Assembly: GCA_017979445.1 (NCBI GenBank) | Contig: CM030711.1 | Span: forward strand, 6,727,221-6,791,220 | Source: Akebia trifoliata | Taxonomy: Eukaryota > Streptophyta > Magnoliopsida > Ranunculales > Lardizabalaceae | Direction of reading: 5' to 3' | Length of the DNA stretch: 64,000 bases | In this document: one piece after another, positions 38,967-49,564 of the stretch | Numbering within the stretch: position 1 is the stretch's first letter | Layout: each line of letters begins with the position of its first letter | The notes under the pieces: generated by a model | Seen by the model: the letters and a program-made list of their open reading frames with translations, nothing else | Told to the model about the DNA's origin: nothing | Databases searched by the model: none | Made by a program: the position numbers and the translations under genes

Positions 38967-40757
38967 AACTATTCCTTAGGTTTATTTTCAGCTGTACTGT
39001 CCTTTTGATCTGCATTGGGATTTTCCAGAGCTTATTTCATGATCACTTTTTGGATATTTCAGGCTACTGCTGTGCTATTTCTGAGCAATGTGTCCTTTGT
39101 TTATTCTGTTTTTACTAGAAAATATTTGTTCTGTAAAAAAGTAAAAAAAGATGTAGATTTGTAGCTTTTATATTTTATTTTTTGGGTGGATTAGCTTAAC
39201 TTGAACCTATGACCTCAAAGTTGAATTACAATCTATCAACCAATCGAGCTATGGGTCCAGGCTCAAAATATAAATGGGCTTGCTTATACTGTTAATGGTT
39301 CACCTTGATGGGAGGAGGTGCAGCTGGATGAAGCCATGAGGGGCCAAAAATAACGGAGAACCATATATATATATATTTCAAGAGATGAAATGTAATTTTA
39401 AATTGAACTAGAACACATCTAGAAATCTAGCCTAGGTTGACATTTGTTGAACTATGGCATCTTGTAGCAAAACCATAAGTTGGGTGTTTGACAAGATTGA
39501 CAATCTGCATGCTTTATGTTCATTGGACACCACTTTTTTTTTTAGTCTGAACAGGTTAAAGTCTCCAGGAAATAAGATAGAAAGTAGGAGAAAGGAGAAA
39601 CATCGGTTTGAACTCGTGTGTCACCTTGCCACCTCCATTCACTTGACTGTATTGTGTTTGACATAAAGACCAATCCATTTGTTTCCATTGTTCTTCTATA
39701 GATGAAGCGTTACGACCACAGATGCCTAGCCTTTTAACAATCTACCAGATCCCAATCTTTATAAAAAATACTGATCTGCTAGCTCATCATTGTAGACCGT
39801 GTGACACTACTGACCACCTGTAATTGACATAATGTGCACCATGTGTTTGGTGTCTACTTTTAACACAATTAAACTTTGTTCCCCTTTCATCAACATAAAT
39901 TTCAACTAAAATTGATCTTAACATCATCTAGTTCATCTTTTATAAATTTAAAGGAAAACATCATCTAGTTAACATTCTAAAATCTTCATAATTCTTGGAA
40001 CATTTTTTTTTTTTTTTTTTTGCATCTTGTGGTCTCATAATAGCTGATGTGGCAATGTATTGGCAGGACGCTCCCTGATGCTGTGGAGACCGTAATCGAG
40101 GCTAGACTGTTACAATTTTATATCTGACAAAAGGGAAGGCATTATATTGTTGATGTAACCCTAGTAAATCAATCCCCCATATTCAAGAGGCGTGATTGGT
40201 CCGTCCATAGTTCCCACTTTGAACGTTTGAACCAATCATCTTTAGAGTATGGGTGGTTTATTTACTGGGATTGAGTTATCTTTGTTTCTGCAAATATATA
40301 TGTGCTAGCAATGTGAGGAGATACACCTCTCGAACAAAACTAGAGGAACCCCTACTCCCCTTGCTTTTTTGTTTTGAACCTTCAATAACATGATCAACAA
40401 TCCTCATTTGCCTTATCCTGTTGCCTAGTTATTTCTTTATAGAACTTTGTTGGTCTTAATTTTTATACATGTGGAGCTTAATTGAAAATCAGTTACTTAA
40501 TGCCTTTGCAAGCCCCTTCACTAGTGGATCTACACGTGTTTTGAGAATTTCTGGTGAGCTTTATCCATGTTTTTTGTGCAATTCAGATTGATGACCATGT
40601 ATGGATTTTACCATTGAGGGGGAACAATTCTAAAACCTTTTATGTTTCTGCATATCGACTCTTCTTTTCCACCACAAATGCTTTTTCCAGACGTGTCGCT
40701 CAAAGCATGAAAGAAGTGGTCTCGTGACCTAAACTGGTTGGGGGTCGTTAATGTGAA
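38967..40757. other. Intergenic between RHF1A-like gene and MADS duplication
   Basis: No supported gene. Contains a minus-strand SINE (39176-39268), a (TA)n run at 39361-39377 and T-rich stretches. A local repeat of a segment around AAAGCATGAAAGAAGTGGTC occurs at 40700-40740 and again at 40790-40830. Confidence 0.5.
39176..39268 (-). mobile_element. tRNA-derived SINE
   Basis: On the minus strand: GAGCCTGGACCCATAGCTCG, ATTGGTTGATAG, then TTTGAGGTCATAGGTTCAAG. It matches the other SINE copies, with an intact B box. Confidence 0.65.
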
Positions 40758-41968
40758 TGATTCTCATGTCCTGCCCCTCGACCTGTCTCCCAAAGCATGA
40801 AAGAAGTGGTCTCGTAGCTTAAACCTGTTCATCTTGTCTACAATCTGCTGTCATTGGCGTCTTAGTCCCACATCACTGCATTTCCTAATTTTCTAAACTA
40901 CCACCATTCATGTGCCGACCCCAGTAATTGGAATTATGTGTAGTTAGGGGAAGAAGTCAAGGTTAGGGGTGAAAAAAAAAAATTCAAGATCTGTTAAAAA
41001 AAAAAAAAAAAATGTTTTTACGATTATAGAGGTTGAAAGATGACGGGCTATTCCAAAACAGTTCGATTTTGATCGAGGCTTTCAGGTAGGGGCATTTCGG
41101 TCATTTTTATTTTCTCATTCTAGGAGACAACAGTCAAGTGTTAAAACGTTTGGGTATTTCAATGCTCAAATATTGACATGAGATATCCCTGAACGAAATC
41201 CCCTTTACTTTGGTCTTCTCTGATTATTAGTTGAAAATGACCTAAATGCCCCTGCTCTTCACACTTTAATCGAGAGTCCTTAATTTTTTTTTTTTTTTGA
41301 ATCCGACTAACCTTACTTAGTAGGGGGGGAAAAAAAAGCATTATTAAGGCTCAATAAGAGGTTTTGTTTTTGACTGTGAATGAATATTAATAAAGTCTTT
41401 TTTACTTACTAAGTCACGAAAACACCAATCATTGTCAACATTAGAGTGAATATATTTTTTTTCTCTTTTAACCTTAAAATATCTTCTTCAACCTCATGAA
41501 CAAAATAGGATTCTTTGAAAAGCGGAAGGCAGATTAGTAAAACAAGTTGAGGGTAAAAAAAATAAATGGTAAGGTGGATTTTCTTGGGTTGATGATAAGG
41601 GTATTTGGGTCAATTTTTATTGATCTTCTTCCATAGACTGAAAGCTAGGGATGTCCCATCATTATTTTTGAGGTTTCAGTTGGATGGACCCACCCACTAA
41701 ATGATAAAAAGTTGGATTCAGTGATAAATATATTCTCAAACCTATTAACAGGAAATTATTAATCACGTTAAATGTTTATATATAATTCCACAATCAATCA
41801 TTAAAAAATAAATTTCAAATCTAACTATCAATCATCAATAAAGTTGAATGTAAATGGTTAGTGGGCCCAGAAATATTTTAAAAGACACTATACATCAATT
41901 TTTGTTTGTTTGTTTAGAAATCCAACAGATTTCTGACTATGATGAGCTGTGCATGCCGATTGCCGAGG

Positions 41969-42082
41969 ATCCCGTTAAAATAGTTTCCTAATTATGACAG
42001 TTCAAGAGTTGAGATTCGAAATAGGATCCCGTTAAAATAGTTTCCTAATTATGACAGTTCAAGAGTTGAGATTTGAAATTTA
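41969..42082 (+). repeat. 57-bp local tandem duplication in MADS-A promoter
   Basis: GATCCCGTTAAAATAGTTTC, then CTAATTATGACAGTTCAAGA, appears twice in succession. Unit B has one diverged copy near 45930-45985. Confidence 0.75.
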
Positions 42083-42095
42083 AAAAAAATAAAAA

Positions 42096-42099
42096 AAAA

Positions 42100-42146
<47 letters not shown>
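42096..42146. repeat. TA microsatellite in MADS-A core promoter
   Basis: About 20 TA repeats at the position where copy B has a TATA-like CATATAAAG. The sequence on both sides (A-rich before, AAGAAAT-AACCTCTTTAACT after) aligns between copies. Confidence 0.8.
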
Positions 42147-42148
<2 letters not shown>

Positions 42149-42167
42149 AAATCAACCTCTTTAACTC

Positions 42168-42253
42168 ATTCTTCTGTTCTAAGCAAATTAGTGGTTTGTA
42201 ATCAAAGAATCATTCTTCTGTTCTAAGCAAATTAATGGTTTGTAATCAAAGAA
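42168..42253 (+). repeat. 43-bp leader tandem duplication, MADS-A
   Basis: CATTCTTCTGTTCTAAGCAA to AATCAAAGAA occurs twice back to back immediately before the coding region. Copy B has a single version (GATTCTTCTG onwards at 46033). Confidence 0.8.
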
Positions 42254-42261
42254 AGAGAAGT

Positions 42262-42828
42262 ATGGGTCGAAAAAAGATCTCAATAGAGAAAATAAACAAT
42301 GCATCTTCCTTACAAGTCACCTTCTCCAAGAGACGAAACGGACTCTTCAAGAAAGCAAGCGAGTTATGTTTTCGAGGTGGTGCAGAAATCTCCATTATAG
42401 TTTTCTCACCCGCTGGTAAGCCTTTCTCCTTTGGTCACCCATGTGTTGATTCAGTCCTGAATCGGTTCCTAAACTCACACCAACTCATGAGTCCTCTCCT
42501 TCTAGACAACAATAATGGTTCTACTAGTGTTATAAGTGTGGAACAACAAGAACAGTATAGTGAGGTTGTTAGAAAATTGGAAGAAGAGAAGAAGAGAGGA
42601 GAGAGGATTAAAGAGTTGAGGAAGAAAGGTGAGTGGTGGGAAGCACCCATTGATGAGATGGGGTTGGATGAGTTGGAGGAGATGAGGGTGGCCATGGAAG
42701 AGATGAAGAAGAAAGTTGTGAAGAAAGCTGATGAGTTGTTGGTGAGAGGTTTTTTGGCTGATAATACTTTAGATGATGTGTTTGATCATAATGAGTCATT
42801 TTTTGGGTCAGACAACGCTATTTACTAG
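42262..42828 (+). CDS. Type I (M-alpha) MADS-box transcription factor, AGL61/AGL62-like, copy A
   Basis: Intronless, 188 residues. The MADS domain starts GRKKISIEKINN, continues [18 protein letters not shown], and ends [19 protein letters not shown], the SFGHP signature of the AGL61/AGL62 (M-alpha) group. A helical charged tail follows, with no plant K-box. By family these are nuclear DNA-binding proteins acting in female gametophyte or endosperm, often as heterodimers with M-gamma partners. Start chosen at 42262 because copy B begins there; an in-frame ATG at 42235 would add nine residues (MVCNQRKRS). In the normally conserved LCGAE stretch this copy has RGGAE. Tandem partner of 46089-46673. 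Confidence 0.9.
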   Translation: MGRKKISIEKINNASSLQVTFSKRRNGLFKKASELCFRGGAEISIIVFSPAGKPFSFGHPCVDSVLNRFLNSHQLMSPLLLDNNNGSTSVISVEQQEQYSEVVRKLEEEKKRGERIKELRKKGEWWEAPIDEMGLDELEEMRVAMEEMKKKVVKKADELLVRGFLADNTLDDVFDHNESFFGSDNAIY

Positions 42829-45414
42829 TATACAAGGATGCCTGTAGTAGTACCAAAATTTTGTTGGACCGAATGAGTATTAGATATAGTCTCAAGAGTT
42901 AATTTGTTGTTGTAAAAAATTTCTTTCTAATGATTTTGATTTCTGATTAGAGTTTTTTTTTTTTTTAAATTATTATTTATGAGGGAGGATCAATTTAGTT
43001 TCTTAAAGGAAGTTCATATAGTGTAGAAATGATCAATTTATTGATATAAATCCACTCTTCTCATGTCCTGCTCCTCGACCTGTCTCCTGAAGCATGAAAG
43101 AAGTGGTTTCGTAACTTAAACCTGTTCATCTTGTCTACAATCTGCTGTCATTGGAGTCTTAGTCCCACATCACTGCATTTCCCAATTTTCCAAACTGCCA
43201 TCATTCATGTAATTGTAATTATGTGTAATTAGGGGAGGAAGTCAAGTTTAGGGGTGAAAAAAAAAATCAAGATCTGTCCAAAATTTTTTTTTTACGATTA
43301 TAGAGGTTGAAAGATGAGGGGCTATTCCATTGCAGATCGATCAAGGCGTTTCAGTCATTTTCATTTGATCATTCTAGGAGACCACAGTCAGGTGTTAAAA
43401 CTTTTGGGTATTTAAATTCTCAAATATTCACCTGAGATACCCCTGAATGAAAAACCCCTTTACATTGGTCTTCTCTGAATATTAGTTGAAAATGATCTAA
43501 ATGCCCCTGCTCTTCACACTTAATCAAGAGCCCTTAATTTTTTTTTAGTTCAGCTCATCTCGAGGTTTTGTTTTGACTGTGAAAGAGTATTAGTAAAGTC
43601 CTTTTTGCTTACTAGCTTAGTCACGAAAACACCAATCAACATTAGAGTGAAATTTTTTTTTTTTTTTTGGCTCTTCAACTTCATGAACAAAATAGGATTC
43701 TTTGAAAAGGGGAAGGCAGATTAGTAAAACAAGTTGAGAGTAAAAAAAAAAAAGAGGCTGTACAGGTTAAAAGTACTTTTACCTTAATGATCGAAAAGCT
43801 TGTGGAAGGTGGTTGATGATAAGGGTATTTGGGTCAATTTTTATTAATCTTCTTCCATAGACTGAAATCAAGGCATGTCCCATCATTATTTTTCAGGTTT
43901 TAATTGGATGGACCCATCCACTAAATGATAAAAACTTGGATTCAGTGATAAATATATTCTCAAACCCATTAACAGGAAATTATTAATCACGTTAAATGTT
44001 TATGTATAAATCCACAATCAATCATTAAAAAATAAATTTCAAATCTAACAATCAATCATCAATAATGTAAATGGTTAGTGGGCCCAGAAATATTCTAAAA
44101 GAAACTGTACATCAATTTTTGTTTGTTCGTTTAGAAATCCAACAAATTCTGATTTTGATGAGCTGTGCATGCGATTGCCGAGGATCTCGCATCAAACACT
44201 GATTCGTACGTGTGGCAATCAGTTATGACAGCTAAGTACCAACATCAACAATGGGATCCTAAAGATTCTCTCCTCCATTAAAAAAAAAATGACACGTGTT
44301 TTTGAGTTGATTCGGAAAGTTTATTATAACTAGAAGTATTAGGGAGAGTCAGCTAGAAATGATCGAGTTTCGATTCCACTAAGTTGAGTTTTGAGTTGAC
44401 ACAACGAGGTATAAAAAACTATGGCTGGACTCATTAATTTTATTGGGTCACGAATTATAACCATAGTTTTATTGGAGGGTTAGTCCATCAAATTATGATA
44501 TAAAATTTTGGGATTCACATTACTGGTAGGCACATCCTCTAATAAGCACATGCTAACTCCCATTAACTAGATTTTGACATTTTATTGACATATAACTATT
44601 ATATGATAACTATTGCACACCACATTTTATTTAAAAAAATATCTCAGAGTATGATTAAAACGTCACGAGTTATTATTAACCATTTTGAAAACCTATAAAA
44701 ATACATAAAAACAAAAAAAAAAGCAAAAAGTATGTAACATCATGTTAAAATTCTTATGTACTCTGCAAAAATTAAGACTTACTTAATTATTGTAATGTAC
44801 TCGTAAGATTCCTAAGAGAAAGAAATTAAGGGTAGGATATCATTGGCATGTAGGGCTTAAAATGGGTCTAGTTCGAGCCGAATATGAGTATATCTATATC
44901 CAAGTTTTTATCCGGATCTAAATGTGACTCGAATCCTATTAGTTAAAATCATATTCCGAATCATTTGACTTTCACTAAATCTATATCCGGATCCGATTTG
45001 TTTGAATTAATTAATTTGGATCGATCGAATAATTTCAAACTATTCAAAGTTATTTCAAGCAAATTGTTGGTCAAAAGGTGATTTTAAATGAAGATTTCTT
45101 CCTTTTTAAAGGGAGGTCTTAGTCATTGTGCCTAACACTTTTTGGTTGGAAAAAAATACTTTGAAAAAAATAAAAATATAACTTACAAAAATAATATATC
45201 ATTCAGATTTAAATGAATATAGGGATGAATCCGTCTTCAACCTGAATCAAGAGACATCAATCCATATCCAACCTAAATTTGGATATACTTAAAGAAACCA
45301 AACCATTATATTTGGATTTGGATCACTTGGATTTTGGATAAAATCCAACCCATTTTAAGCCTTATTAGCAAGAGAAGTTCATAGAGACAAAGGGTCGAGC
45401 GACAAGGTTCACAA

Positions 45415-45655
45415 TCCACTATGAATCATGATAATTTGAATCACCAGTTGGCATACTCAAATGACTCCATGATGTGGGATCTAAACACCTCGGGATACAT
45501 GATTTCACTTCCTGATAAAATGTGTATCCCGAGGGTATCAAATATCCCAAGGGTATCGTGTATCCCGATGCGTACATATCTACGGTTCTCAAACTTGTCC
45601 ACATCATGGAGCCGATTGAATATGCCACGCGGGTAGTTATATTATCAGGACTCAT
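45415..45655. mobile_element. Inverted-repeat MITE in MADS-B upstream region
   Basis: The left arm (GAATCATGATAATTTGAATC, GACTCCATGATGTGG, CTCGGGATACATG) is inverted at the right (CGTGTATCCCGATG, CCACATCATGGAG, TATCAGGACTCATAATTG). No coding capacity. Confidence 0.65.
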
Positions 45656-46003
45656 AATTGAATAACTCAATCGAGTGTCTAACCCAACTTGGTGTATTTT
45701 CAAATAGACCTGAATGAGTTGACAAGTTGACTTGATTAATTCCAAACTGACTTTCCAAATTGGTTAATTTGTCCGAGTTTTGCATACATGTCACCTCATA
45801 AACCAACCTGTTCAAGTCGATATAGACGAGTTTTGAGTCCAACCAACGACTTTTAAAACTATGTTCATGAATTATGATTTTATGACAGCTAACACGAGAA
45901 TGGGATCTCAAAAGATTTTCTCCTTCCCGTTAAAATATTATCTTTTACTTCCTAATTATGACACTTAAAGAGTTTAGATTTGAAATTAAAAAGAAAAAAA
46001 AAA

Positions 46004-46014
46004 TCATATAAAGA
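46004..46014 (+). promoter_or_regulatory. TATA-like element of MADS-B
   Basis: CATATAAAGAA lies 75-85 bases before the ATG at 46089 and just ahead of a leader shared with copy A. Position and composition fit a TATA box; the equivalent place in copy A is a TA microsatellite. Confidence 0.45.
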
Positions 46015-46088
46015 AATAAACCTCTTTAACTCTGATTCTTCTGTTCTAAGCAAATTAATGGTTTGTAATAAATAAAAAAAAGAGAAGT

Positions 46089-46673
46089 ATGGGTCGAAAA
46101 AAGATCCCAATAGAGAAAATAAACAACTCATCTTACCTACAAGTCACCTTCTCCAAGAGAAGAAACGGGCTCTTCAAGAAAGCAAGCGAGTTATGTTTCC
46201 TATGTGGTGCAGAAATCTCCATTATAGTCTTCTCACCAGCTGGTAAGCCTTTCTCCTTTGGTCACCCATGTGTTGACTCAGTCCTGAATCGGTTCCTAAA
46301 CTCACACCAACTCAGTCCTCTCCTACCAGACAACAATAATGGTTCTACTAGGGTTATAAGTGTGGAACAACAAGAACAGTATAGGGAGGTTGTTAGAAAA
46401 TTGGAAGAAGAGAAGAAGAGAGGAGAGAGGATTAAAGAGTTAAGGAAGAAAGGTGAGTGGGGTCAGTTTTGGTGGGAAGCACCCATTGATGAGATGGGGT
46501 TGAATGAGTTGGAGGAGATGAGGGTGGCCATGGAAGAGATGAAGAAGAAAGTGGTGAAGAAAGCTGATGAGTTGGTGGTGAGAGGTTTTTTGGTTGATAA
46601 TAATTTGGATGATGTGTTTGATTATAATGAATCCTTTTTGAGTCAGACAACACTGTTTAATAGTCGACAATGA
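46089..46673 (+). CDS. Type I (M-alpha) MADS-box transcription factor, AGL61/AGL62-like, copy B
   Basis: Intronless, 194 residues, very close to copy A along the MADS domain, and keeping the family-typical LCGAEI. Differences from copy A: four extra residues ([12 protein letters not shown]), one residue fewer in HQL(M)SPLL, and a different C-terminus ([15 protein letters not shown] against NESFFGSDNAIY) caused by a 1-nt length difference in the T-run near 46636. A short upstream reading frame (ATG at 46058, five codons) sits in the leader. Same expected role as copy A; this copy looks the less altered in the DNA-binding domain. Confidence 0.91.
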   Translation: MGRKKIPIEKINNSSYLQVTFSKRRNGLFKKASELCFLCGAEISIIVFSPAGKPFSFGHPCVDSVLNRFLNSHQLSPLLPDNNNGSTRVISVEQQEQYREVVRKLEEEKKRGERIKELRKKGEWGQFWWEAPIDEMGLNELEEMRVAMEEMKKKVVKKADELVVRGFLVDNNLDDVFDYNESFLSQTTLFNSRQ

Positions 46674-46876
46674 TGCCTTTAGTCCCAAAATTTTGTTGGA
46701 TCGAATGCGTATGGTCTCAAAAGTTAATTTGTAGTAAAAAATTTCTTTCTAATGATTTTGATTTCTGATTGGAGTTTTTTTTATTTTTAATTATTATTAT
46801 TTATGAGAGAGGATCAATTTAGTTTCTTAAAGGAAGTTCATGTAGTGTAGAAATGATCAATATATTGATATAGAAC

Positions 46877-47102
46877 CATGGTTTTAAAACTCTTTTTGAC
46901 ATCTCGTCCATGAACAAGATTAAGTCATCTTGGACGAGTTTTTTGATACGTTTAAGTCATCTCGTTCAACAATGAAAAAAAAAACCTGTTTTTAAATCTT
47001 ATCTTATCCGATACGTTTGACTTATTTATCTGTCTTGTTGGTGGACGATACCAAGACATATCGGACAAGTCGTCTCAGTCTCAAACGAAATTTAAAACCA
47101 TG
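46877..47102. mobile_element. hAT-like MITE (CATGGTTTTAAA family), 226 bp
   Basis: Ends CATGGTTTTAAAACTC and AAATTTAAAACCATG are inverted. Perfect 8-bp direct repeats TATAGAAC lie at 46869-46876 and 47103-47110. It inserted at the right edge of duplication unit B. Confidence 0.85.
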
Positions 47103-47638
47103 TATAGAACAGGTCTTAGAGGACTTCTTAAAGGGCCTACCTAAATAAACATAACTTGTCCTGAGAAAGATGTGACTTTGTGATGTATTATCAAATTCTA
47201 ATCTCTATATTAAAGAAATATTTTTTTTTATAGACAAATTTCAGTTTGGAGTTGAAAGTTACTATTTTTAGTAATATTTTTAACTAATTTTTAGATTTAA
47301 CAATATTTTGGAAACTAGTCTAAAGTGCATTGGTAGTATAGTCTAAAGTTTGGTTTAAGAGATTGAAAATATATATTTGTATGGACTTTTGGTTCAATAA
47401 TATTTACCAATTAAAATTTGTTGCTTAAAGAATTTCTTCTCTCATTCAAGGATTTGTTACAAGGACGGACAGTTTGTCCATTTCACCATGTTTACATAGG
47501 AATCTGTTTTCTAGGGAATCTCTATTAAATATCTTTACATTGATCTATACTATTCATCTTGAGACTACAATTCCTATCTAATACAATTTGCCTTTATGTT
47601 AATTTCTTTTTATATAATTCAGCCATATAACCCAAGGA

Positions 47639-47750
47639 TAATGCTGAAGTGACCCAAGATTGTGCCTCATATCTAACTTTCCTGACTTCGAAGATTGTAC
47701 AAATGATAGATATGAGGTACAATCTTGAGGTCACTCCAGCATGACTCATA
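47639..47750. mobile_element. Hairpin MITE (MITE-C)
   Basis: The arms AATGCTGAAGTGACCCAAGA, then TTGTGCCTCATATCTA, and their complement TAGATATGAGGTACAATCTT, then GAGGTCACTCCAGCAT, nearly fill the element and give a long hairpin. Relatives with the same ends are at 57903-58070 and 59098-59275. Confidence 0.68.
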
Positions 47751-49564
47751 TCTCAAATATGGGCATCTACGCTCGATAACTTGACCCTTCTTTTAGCATG
47801 TGCTATTTTTGGTTCTAATTCTCATTATGACGTTTTGGGAACTAATCCTTCTCCGATCTTGAGTGTATTTTGGGAACCCACATTCACATTGGTTCACGTA
47901 TATTGAAAAACACCCCAACCTAATCTAATATGGGTATTTTTGTAAATTTGAAATTCTTTTTAATACATGTGGACTAAGAGAATGTGGGGTCTCCAAAAAA
48001 AGAACTCTCCAAAATTGGCTTCTCAAACTTACAATTTCGAAATCCATTCCCCATGAACAAACTTGCTCCATCATCTTTATGAGGTATATTTTTTTTTTAA
48101 TACTTTAAATGCTAAAAACCAATTACTCTAATGAAATATTTCTTATTGTAGCTAGTAGAAAACAAGGATTTTATAATAGTAAAAAAAAAAAAAAAAAAAA
48201 AATGTTACTGAAACTACATAATTTATCCAAAACATTCAAAGTGGAAGAAATTTTAATTATTAAAAATATGTTAAAATTAATCAAGAATTATTTGGTTATA
48301 ATTAGTTGGAGGTTCTTAGTAGAATCTCAACTCTTGTAATATTATGTACTAACCAAGCTAATTAGTAAGTTTTTTGTTTGACCAAGAAGTCAAAACAATT
48401 TTTGACTAATCAACCATCAAATATATCTACTTTGGTCTCCATGAAATTGATTGACATTAATTATCTTCTATTTAAAAAATAGTTTTAATCTTTCCATTTG
48501 ACTAATCGTTTATTTAGGACTAAGTTGCACCAAAATACATGTATATGCGGCAACCTTCTTTTCTCAGCCGGATCAATTCATCCATTCAGCTGAGATGTAT
48601 CCATTCGACACCATCACCTTCCATGTCGGATCCATGTTTTTACCGAAACATCTCGACAAGACTGCTGCATGTAATTATCTAGTTGACACGTACACATTGA
48701 ATTTTACAAGTTAAAGAACCGTGGATCGTCCATTTTTTGTAAATCACTTTTGATGGGGTTAGAAGTTTCGGAATGGGATGATTTTTTGTGAGGAAGGATG
48801 ATCTCCTAATCATCTCATTCCATAACTTCTAACCCATACATATATATATATATATAGCGTTTGAAGGCCCTATATGTTCATGCTTAATGTTTTTTTTTTT
48901 TTTTTTTTTGTGTTTTTTTAAATTTTTTTTATTTATAGGATTAGGGTATTTTAAGGATGTGATTGCGAATATGATGTATGCTAATGCATGATATTGTCAT
49001 CCCATGAATAAGTACTCCGTATGCATGTTCAAATTTAGAGGACGCTTACATGTATGCATTACCCTTCATGCCGAAAATGTGCTAAAAAATGATTTGTTAG
49101 GTGCAACATATTCATGCACCTACATACATGCATGTATTCCAGGATCCAGGATTGCTAAGCGGCCAAGGTGCGGGGTCCTTTGGTTTGGATTGTCAGATTT
49201 TAATTCTAGTTTCTGATTTTGGATTGTAGAACTAATTTATATAAAATGATTTCAGAATCTAGAATTTAGAATTTTCTTTTCCTGACCATACGAATTGATG
49301 AACTAGGAAACATAAGGAGGACACCATCCTCTTCAAAACCTTCATTCTTTTTTTTTCTTCAAAAATCTTATTTAACATTCTTTTATTTTCATTTTCAAAA
49401 TAAGAAAGAGATAAGGAATTTTAGGGGGGATGAAGATGGATATTTGGGAAGAAACCTGAAAACATCAGTTATATAATCCCCACAAAAAATTCTCGAATTT
49501 TTCCCAAACTATTCTAGATTTATCTGAACTTAACCCAACTGACCCCACCAAATAATTTCCAAAT

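Larger units (their letters stand above)
40758..43050 (+). repeat. Tandem segmental duplication, unit A
   Basis: Begins CTCATGTCCTGCCCCTCGAC and runs through the first MADS-box gene to TGATATAAATCC. Unit B (43051-46868) repeats the same order, including spacer landmarks TCTACAATCTGCTGTCATTG and TAGTGGGCCCAGAAATATT. Unit A has short secondary duplications just before the gene. Confidence 0.85.
43051..46868 (+). repeat. Tandem segmental duplication, unit B
   Basis: Second copy of 40758-43050, about 1.5 kb longer. The extra stretch (about 44190-45925) separates GCCGAGGATCTCG from CCCGTTAAAATA, which adjoin in unit A, and contains repeats such as the inverted-repeat element at 45415-45655. Either B gained or A lost it. 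Confidence 0.82.
46674..49564. other. Intergenic between MADS-B and SDR relic
   Basis: No supported gene. Contains a hAT-like MITE (46877-47102), a hairpin MITE (47639-47750), a partial copy of the 28972 element (48725-48835), a TA run (48838-48856) and long A- and T-runs. Confidence 0.5.

Noticed and set aside
42435..42799. Minus-strand frames opposite the MADS genes
   Set aside because: Reverse-complement shadows of the Glu/Lys-rich tail, also present in copy B.
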